A stretch of DNA of 5,078 bases from Acidobacteriota bacterium (lineage in GTDB: Bacteria > Acidobacteriota > Vicinamibacteria > Vicinamibacterales > Vicinamibacteraceae). The notes under the pieces were generated by a model. That model was not told the DNA's origin, made no database searches, and saw only the letters and a list, made by a program, of their open reading frames with translations. A program made the translations under genes and the position numbers. The stretch lies in NCBI GenBank assembly GCA_013695405.1, contig JACDAO010000762.1, positions 1 through 5,078 of the forward strand. The letters are read 5' to 3'. Below are positions 1 to 5,078 of the stretch, in pieces; positions within the stretch are counted from its first letter, which is position 1; each line of letters opens with the position of its first letter.

Positions 1-2994
1 CTCGGTGGAACCGCGCCGCGCGGCGTCGGTCACCCGCTGCACCTGCAGCGACGGCCGCACGCCCAGGGCGAGCCGCGCGGCGTGCACCTGGGTCCAGTGG
101 TCGACCGCCTCCAGCCCTTCTCGCACCCGTTCCTCCGGGGCCTGACGCTCGATCAACGCCGCCTGCCGGCGGCCGAAGCTCAGTCGCGCACCCAGGTGCA
201 GGGTATACGGATCCCACCACACCACGTCGAACAGCGCACCGACGGGCCCGAGCGTGTAGCGGCCCGGGCGAACCGGCGCCGGGTGCCCGGCGTCCTCGTC
301 GGGCCGTTCCATGACCGTGTCACGACCGAATGCGGGGCATCCCTCGGCGACGCCGGCCACCGGGTACGGCCGTTCCGGATACAACGCGGCGTTCAGCACG
401 CCGACCCAGCGTTCGCCGTGCTTCGGCCCGGGGTAGGGGTCGTCGCCCACTGCGGGGACGACCAGCAGGTCGCGGGCCCTGGTGGCCGCGACGTAGGCCA
501 GTCGCAGGCCTTCGGCGCGGTCGCGCGCGACTTCGGCGTCGCGGCGCTCGACCAGTTCGATCGGCGCGCAGTGGGCGATCGTCTGCACGCACAGGCCCTG
601 CGTGGCATCGACGACGCGCGAGGGCAGGCGCCCGCCGAGCTGACAGGTGATGTCGCCGAGGATGACCACCGGGAACTCGAGGCCCTTGGCCTTGTGGACG
701 GTCATGATGCGGACGCCGTCGGTGCCCTCCTCGAGGATCGGGCTCTCGGCCGCTTCGATGTGGGTCTCGTCGAGGAACTGCTGCACGAACCCGCGGAACG
801 ACGCGCCGTCGCCGGCCTCGTACTGACGCGCCAGTTCGACCACGTGCAGCACGTTGGCTAGCGCCTGTTCCCCGCCCGGCCGCAGCGCCAGACCGGCGTG
901 CGCGCGCGTGGCGCGCAGCAGGGCCTGCACGGTGTCCTGCACCGGCACCGTGTTGCGTCGTCGATGCAGCGTCGCCAGCAGCTGCAACGCCTCGGCGAGA
1001 TCGGTCTGATCGGTGGAGACCGCCGGATCGATCGCGCTGATCGGGGGCGCAGGCGCGAAAGGATTGAGCCGTCCGTCGTGGGCGTCGCGATATGCGAGCA
1101 GCACGTGATCGGGGAACGCGAACAGGCCACCGCGCATCGTCGCGTAGACCGACAACTCGTCGTCTGGCCACTCGATCGCGCACAGCGCCGCACGCAGGGT
1201 GTCGACTTCCTCGCGATCGTGGAAGCTGCGTCCGCCGACCAGCAGGTGCGGCACCTGACGCGCCTCGAGCGCCTCGACGTAGGCGCGGGTGACGTCCTGT
1301 CCCCAGCTCATGAAGCGGCGGAACAGGATTGCCACGTGGCGCGCCTGGATCGGCACCCGGGTCTCGCCACCGCCCGGGGCCCGCTCGGACACCGTCCACC
1401 CACTCTGGTGCAGCAGCCAGTCGACGTAGGCGCCGACCGCGTCCGGCAACGACGCCTCGATCGCGGCGCCGCTGACGTTGCGTGGTCCGTACGGGCGAGG
1501 CACCGGCAGCGCCACCAGCGCCGGCTGCGCCTCGTGCTCGGCGCGGACCGGCTCGAGCGGTACGTACGAGGCCTGCGCGGCCTCGCGATCGCCGTCCATC
1601 ACCGCGGCGAAGACGTGGTTGATCGCCCGCTGCAGCGTCGGCACGCTGCGGAAGCAGGTGCGGAGCTCACAGGTGGTCGCTCCCTGCGCCATCAGCTGGC
1701 GCCTGACCTGCCAGTAGGTGTCGACGTCGGCACGCCGGAACCGGTAGATCGCCTGCTTGGGGTCGCCGACGATGAACAGCTTGCCCGGCACCGGCATCAC
1801 CGTGGTCCAGTCGGTGTCGTCGGTGCGACCCGACGCCAGGAGCAACAGAATCTCGGCCTGGATCGGATCGGTGTCCTGGAACTCGTCCACGAACAGCCGG
1901 CGATACCGCTGCTGGAAGTCGGCGCGGACGCCGGCGTCGCGGCGCAGCAGGTCGCGCACACGCATCAGCAGATCGGTGAAGTCGAGTGCGCCGCGGTCCT
2001 GTTTGGCCGCTTCGTACCCGGCCAGGCAGGGCTGCAGCTCGCGCTGCAGGCAGACCGCGAGGTCGGCGTCCAGCGCCGCCACTGCGGCATCGAGCGACTG
2101 GCGCAACGCGGCGTGCTGGGCGCGCACCTCGGCCCGCGGCAGCCCGGTTGCGTAGGTCAGGCCCTGCCCGACGCGGCAGCGGGTGAACGCGTCATCACGC
2201 GACAACGGCACCAGCAGCGCCTCCATCCCGTCGACGGCGTCGCCGTCGGCGGCCTCGAGCGCGTGGCGATGCAGACGGCTGAACCGGCGAATCGCTTCGG
2301 TGTCTCGACAGAAGTTATCCGACGACGAGCCGCGCGCACTGAGGTCGGCAAAGGCGTGGATCGACGCCAGGGTGCTGACGACCAGGGCCCGTCGATCCAG
2401 GGGGTCGCGCCGCCACGGCCGACTGAAGTCTCGCCACTCGGTCAGCGCGCGCACCGCCTTGCGCAGCGCCGCGCGCGGCCCGGCCTCGCCGTCCTCGTCG
2501 CGGAAGGTGCGCCGCAACACCCGTCGCACGCCTTCGCCTGGAGCCTGTAGCGTCTCCTGCAGCCACTGGTCGACGACGGCATCGCGCAGGGCGTCGGCGG
2601 CCGGCTCGAGCAGCACCTCGAAGCGCGGGTCGACGTCGGCCTCGACCGGGCGCTCGCGCAGCAGGTCGGCACAGAAGCCGTGGATGGTGCTGACGTGCGC
2701 ATCCTCGAGATGTGCCAGCGCGTCCTGCAGACGGGCCCGCGAGTCGCCGTCACGCAGGCCACGGGCGTGCTCGATTTCCTCGCGCAGCCGCAGCTTGAGT
2801 TCGCCGGCGGCCTTCTCGGTGAAAGTCACCGCGACGATTTCGCCGATGCGGGCCCGGCCCTCGGCCAGGGTGTTGACCATGCGCGCCACCAGCTCGGTGG
2901 TCTTGCCGGTACCGGCGGCCGCTTCGACCACCAGCGTCTGGTCGAGCGCGTCCCGGATCAGATCGCGCGCCGGCTGGTCCACCAACGTCGTCAT
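1..2994 (-). CDS. addA: AddA, ATP-dependent helicase subunit of the AddAB helicase-nuclease (3'-truncated by window edge)
   Basis: AddA is the motor that unwinds double-strand DNA ends for recombinational repair in the cytoplasm. The 998 visible codons contain no stop and run off the left edge. Superfamily 1A motifs seen in order: possible Q-motif glutamine Q7; Walker A AAAGTGKT at 25-32 (K31); motif Ia VTFTEKAAGELK near 56-67; Ib STIHGFC at 102-108; Walker B LFVDEFQDTD at 367-376 (D370, E371); motif III VGDPKQAIYRFRRAD at 409-423; LRTCFRS at 444-450; GGRSFHDREEV at 587-597; motif V MTVHKAKGLEF at 764-774; motif VI YVAATRARD at 834-842. No key residue is missing, so the motor should be active. 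The ATG at 2994 overlaps the addB stop; an in-frame GTG at 3000 is an alternative start. Family members usually end with a RecB-like nuclease domain at about 1,100-1,250 residues; that part would lie beyond the left edge and cannot be checked. RecB is the main alternative, but the AddB-type partner argues for AddA. Confidence 0.94.
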   Translation of the reverse strand, partial: MTTLVDQPARDLIRDALDQTLVVEAAAGTGKTTELVARMVNTLAEGRARIGEIVAVTFTEKAAGELKLRLREEIEHARGLRDGDSRARLQDALAHLEDAHVSTIHGFCADLLRERPVEADVDPRFEVLLEPAADALRDAVVDQWLQETLQAPGEGVRRVLRRTFRDEDGEAGPRAALRKAVRALTEWRDFSRPWRRDPLDRRALVVSTLASIHAFADLSARGSSSDNFCRDTEAIRRFSRLHRHALEAADGDAVDGMEALLVPLSRDDAFTRCRVGQGLTYATGLPRAEVRAQHAALRQSLDAAVAALDADLAVCLQRELQPCLAGYEAAKQDRGALDFTDLLMRVRDLLRRDAGVRADFQQRYRRLFVDEFQDTDPIQAEILLLLASGRTDDTDWTTVMPVPGKLFIVGDPKQAIYRFRRADVDTYWQVRRQLMAQGATTCELRTCFRSVPTLQRAINHVFAAVMDGDREAAQASYVPLEPVRAEHEAQPALVALPVPRPYGPRNVSGAAIEASLPDAVGAYVDWLLHQSGWTVSERAPGGGETRVPIQARHVAILFRRFMSWGQDVTRAYVEALEARQVPHLLVGGRSFHDREEVDTLRAALCAIEWPDDELSVYATMRGGLFAFPDHVLLAYRDAHDGRLNPFAPAPPISAIDPAVSTDQTDLAEALQLLATLHRRRNTVPVQDTVQALLRATRAHAGLALRPGGEQALANVLHVVELARQYEAGDGASFRGFVQQFLDETHIEAAESPILEEGTDGVRIMTVHKAKGLEFPVVILGDITCQLGGRLPSRVVDATQGLCVQTIAHCAPIELVERRDAEVARDRAEGLRLAYVAATRARDLLVVPAVGDDPYPGPKHGERWVGVLNAALYPERPYPVAGVAEGCPAFGRDTVMERPDEDAGHPAPVRPGRYTLGPVGALFDVVWWDPYTLHLGARLSFGRRQAALIERQAPEERVREGLEAVDHWTQVHAARLALGVRPSLQVQRVTDAARRGSTE

Positions 2995-5078
2995 CGCCAC
3001 CGCCGCAACTCCTTCAGATCTTCGAGTGCATGACTGTCCTTGCGCCGCGGCACGAGCTGCGCGCCAGGTCCACACACCGCCTGGAAGTCGCAATAGGCGC
3101 AGGCATTGGCGTCAGGCGCGGCGGGCAGGTGTCCGGAGGCGATGGCCCGGTCGACCACTGCGAGCACCTCGAGCCCGCGCGCCCTGGTGGCGTCGCCCGC
3201 GGCGCCGCTGACCGGCCAGTCGCGTTCGACGTAATCGCCCTCGGCGGTGCAGTAAGACAGGCGCGACGCGCTGACGCGCCCGCCGAGCACCGCCTCGACC
3301 GCCATCGCGTAGAGGATCGGCTGGAGTGTGCGCCCGCCGTTGACTTCGATCCGATCGGTCAGCCGATACTTTCCCGTCTTGTAGTCGGTGATGCGCCACT
3401 CGTCGGCACCGCGCCGTTCGAGCAGGTCGACCACGCCGTGCAGGCGTGTGCCATCGGGCAGGATCGCTTCTTCGCGCCGGCTGGCCTGGTCGCGGCCGAA
3501 CCCGCCGGAGAAGCCCACGCCCATTTCCACGTACGCCGGGGTCCAGGCGTCTTGCTGCCGCAGCAGCCGCGCCAACCACTCGTGCAGGTCGCGACGCATC
3601 GCCGCCACCGCGTCGTCCCAGACGCGGGCGATTGGCGGCATCAGGCGGTCGGAGTAGTCGACGGCAATCCGCGACACGATCGCGTCGGCGACGGCGTGGG
3701 CCTCCAGGTCCTGCGCCGCCTGTGGCGGAGTCCAGCCGCGCGCAATGAAAGCGCGCATCACGTCGGCCAGCATCTCGTGGACCATCGAGCCCCGGGTCAG
3801 CGGGTCGAGCGTGGTCAGCGGCTGCGCCTCCTCGCGAGGCTCGAGGCGCAGGATGGTCGACAGGTAGAACTGGTACGGACAAATGGCGAACCGCTGCAGC
3901 GCTGACGCCGAATAGGGTCGTGCCGCGAGCCGGTGCCGGGCCAGCGCGTCGGCGGGGGCCATCAGCCCGTCGTGCGCCGTCCAGGCCGGCTTGAGGCGGA
4001 AGTGCCGGGCCAGCAGCGCTCGCCGCAGCGCTGGATTGAGGTCGAACAGATAGCGGCCGCGTCCGGTGATGTCCGCGTCCGGGCCACGCAAGTAGTGCTG
4101 CAATACGCTGAGGTCGTGTTCGGCCGCGTCGATCGCGCAGGCTGGATCCTGCGGCGCCGGCCACGACAACCGCGCGCCGCTGCGTTGCTGCGCGTCGCGC
4201 ATCAGTGCCTGGTAGCCGGCCACGACGCCGGTGACGGCGCGCTGGACGTCGAGCGCGTAGAACGACGGCACGCGCGGCCGCGCCTGCGCGGTTTCCATCG
4301 ACGCATACGAGACGAGCAGCGCCTGACCCGCCGCGCCTACGGCCAGCCGCAACTGCAGCCGTTCGACGGCCACCCGATCGTCGTCGACCGCCAGGTCTGT
4401 GGAGAGCCGGACACGCTCGGCGTCGAGCAGCAGCGGATCCTGGCGGCTGCGCTGCGGGAAGACTCGCTCGGCCAACCCCGGGACGCACACGTAGTCGAAG
4501 ACCCGGCCGCGCACCTGGTCGGGCGTGCCGACGAAGACGCGACCGTAACGGCTGTCGGGCGGCGGCACGGGCAGGTGGGTCAGGCGATCGCGAAGGACCT
4601 CGCAGACCTCCGGCAGGCTGACGCCGGTGATGCCGGCGAGCGGGCGCAACTCGGCGAGCGTGGCCAGGACGCGCGCCGGCGCGGTCAGGACGCGCGGCGC
4701 CAGGTGCGCAAGCCGTTCCAGCCACGCCCCCCAGTCGTCGTGGCCGGGCCATGCGGCCATCTCGCGCACCAACGGGCCGGCAAAGGCGATCAGCTCGTCG
4801 GTCCAAGTGACCCGACGGGCGAGGCCCAGGTGCCGTGGCGAAGCGGGATCGTCGGCGCGCGCCGCGGCTTCGCGCACCTGCAGTTCTTCGCGGTAGCCGC
4901 GCAGCCGGCGCTCCCATCGCGACAGCCCGCCTATCACCTGGGCGTCGTTGAGGACGTGCTCCCAGCGCCACGGGGCACGACTCGCGCCCGGTACGGCGGG
5001 CGAAGGCGGCGTTGCCTCGATGGTCGTTGCGCTGTCGGGCGCCACGGCGTCGTGCCAGGCGGACGCTGTCAGCCCGAG
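2991..5078 (-). CDS. addB: AddB, iron-sulfur PD-(D/E)XK nuclease subunit of the AddAB helicase-nuclease (5'-truncated by window edge)
   Basis: AddB pairs with AddA; in the family it cuts one strand of the unwound DNA and takes part in Chi recognition. The 695 visible residues (numbered from the right edge) are the C-terminal part. An Ala/Pro/Thr-rich linker (about 12-36) leads into a helical stretch (W37, W39, GG at 50-51). The UvrD-like C-terminal remnant follows, with GLAERVFP at 201-208, then a QDPLLLDAER segment and an LLVSY strand ending near 258. The nuclease domain spans about 388-675: H434 in a GSMVHEML motif, D551 in GVVDLL, D565 and K567 in DYKTGK, and Q586/Y590 in QPILY. C400, C660, C663 and C669 (C-x259-C-x2-C-x5-C) match the 4Fe-4S staple of AddB nucleases, so the nuclease should be active. 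The frame is open to the right edge. A GTG at 5045 is in frame but lacks a ribosome-binding site and is probably internal. AddB is usually about 1,000-1,170 residues, so roughly a third is missing. Mycobacterial-type AdnAB is a less likely reading. Confidence 0.94.
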   Translation of the reverse strand, partial: LGLTASAWHDAVAPDSATTIEATPPSPAVPGASRAPWRWEHVLNDAQVIGGLSRWERRLRGYREELQVREAAARADDPASPRHLGLARRVTWTDELIAFAGPLVREMAAWPGHDDWGAWLERLAHLAPRVLTAPARVLATLAELRPLAGITGVSLPEVCEVLRDRLTHLPVPPPDSRYGRVFVGTPDQVRGRVFDYVCVPGLAERVFPQRSRQDPLLLDAERVRLSTDLAVDDDRVAVERLQLRLAVGAAGQALLVSYASMETAQARPRVPSFYALDVQRAVTGVVAGYQALMRDAQQRSGARLSWPAPQDPACAIDAAEHDLSVLQHYLRGPDADITGRGRYLFDLNPALRRALLARHFRLKPAWTAHDGLMAPADALARHRLAARPYSASALQRFAICPYQFYLSTILRLEPREEAQPLTTLDPLTRGSMVHEMLADVMRAFIARGWTPPQAAQDLEAHAVADAIVSRIAVDYSDRLMPPIARVWDDAVAAMRRDLHEWLARLLRQQDAWTPAYVEMGVGFSGGFGRDQASRREEAILPDGTRLHGVVDLLERRGADEWRITDYKTGKYRLTDRIEVNGGRTLQPILYAMAVEAVLGGRVSASRLSYCTAEGDYVERDWPVSGAAGDATRARGLEVLAVVDRAIASGHLPAAPDANACAYCDFQAVCGPGAQLVPRRKDSHALEDLKELRRWR
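3009..3014 (-). promoter_or_regulatory. Ribosome-binding site for addA, inside the end of addB
   Basis: AAGGAG on the minus strand is a good Shine-Dalgarno match within the last codons of addB. It lies 8 nt before an in-frame GTG (3000-2998) and 14 nt before the ATG (2994-2992). The spacing therefore favours the GTG, while the 4-nt ATGA overlap with the addB stop favours the ATG. The two starts differ by only two residues. Either way, addA translation is probably coupled to addB. The motif is seen directly; its use is inferred. Confidence 0.6.

Noticed and set aside
82..861. A plus-strand open frame of 259 codons, and similar plus-strand frames at 2183-3211 and 3030-3905
   Set aside because: All are antisense to conserved addA or addB codons, and none shows a recognisable motif. 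They are compositional shadows.
898..920. A GC-rich alternating CGCGCG/GGCGCGC stretch that could form a hairpin
   Set aside because: It lies within the addA frame and encodes ordinary Ala/Arg/Thr codons. There is no T-tract or gene boundary, so it is not a terminator.
320..1399. A 359-codon minus-strand open frame in a second frame of addA
   Set aside because: It is an alternate-frame reading of the addA region containing motifs IV to VI. The composition is Arg/Gly/Pro-rich and there is no domain.
898..2550. A 550-codon open frame on the plus strand, antisense to addA
   Set aside because: It lies wholly opposite the verified addA frame, including Walker B and motif III. Its product is rich in Arg, Ala, Gly, Val and His with no recognisable domain. 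Such long antisense frames are expected where third positions are nearly all G or C.
1512..2935. Three copies of the octamer GCTGGTGG (E. coli Chi) on the minus strand, at 1512-1519, 2886-2893 and 2928-2935
   Set aside because: Chi sequences differ between lineages, and AddAB enzymes outside enterobacteria use other motifs. Here the octamer largely encodes Leu-Val with the preferred codons CTG GTG, so codon bias explains it. A genome-wide test of octamer over-representation and strand skew would be needed to revive the idea.
3112..4971. A 619-codon minus-strand open frame overlapping addB in another frame
   Set aside because: The product is an Arg/Ala/Gly/Pro-rich string with no motif, whereas the overlapping frame carries the full AddB nuclease signature. 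It is a frame-shifted reading of addB.

Overview
The window is fully coding and GC-rich, with a strong preference for G or C at third codon positions. It holds the adjoining parts of two genes, both read on the minus strand, and neither gene is complete. Reading 5' to 3' on the minus strand, the order is addB then addA. Together they encode the two subunits of an AddAB-type (RecBCD-like) helicase-nuclease, which processes double-strand DNA ends for RecA-dependent recombination. The organism is a high-GC bacterium. The short AddB variant with a 'GLAER.FP' motif would suit Acidobacteriota or a similar GC-rich soil lineage, but this is only a guess because no taxonomic marker is present.

Right part (2991-5078): the C-terminal 695 residues of AddB. 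It has the UvrD-like C-terminal fold remnant followed by a PD-(D/E)XK nuclease domain. The nuclease active site and the four cysteines that bind the 4Fe-4S cluster are all present. The reading frame stays open through the right edge, so the start codon and the N-terminal ATPase-like half lie outside the window.

Left part (1-2994): the first 998 residues of AddA, a superfamily 1A (UvrD/Rep-like) helicase. I translated it codon by codon and found no stop, and every helicase motif from Walker A to motif VI is intact. The frame is open at the left edge, about 160 residues past motif VI, just where the C-terminal nuclease domain of AddA would be expected.

The addB stop and the addA start overlap in an ATGA arrangement, with an AAGGAG ribosome-binding site inside the end of addB. 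This indicates one transcript and coupled translation of subunits needed in equal amounts. There is no intergenic DNA, promoter, terminator, RNA gene, repeat array or mobile element in the window. Many long open frames on the plus strand and in the other minus frames are by-products of the high-GC codon pattern. I see a conserved housekeeping repair locus here and no sign of an undescribed system.
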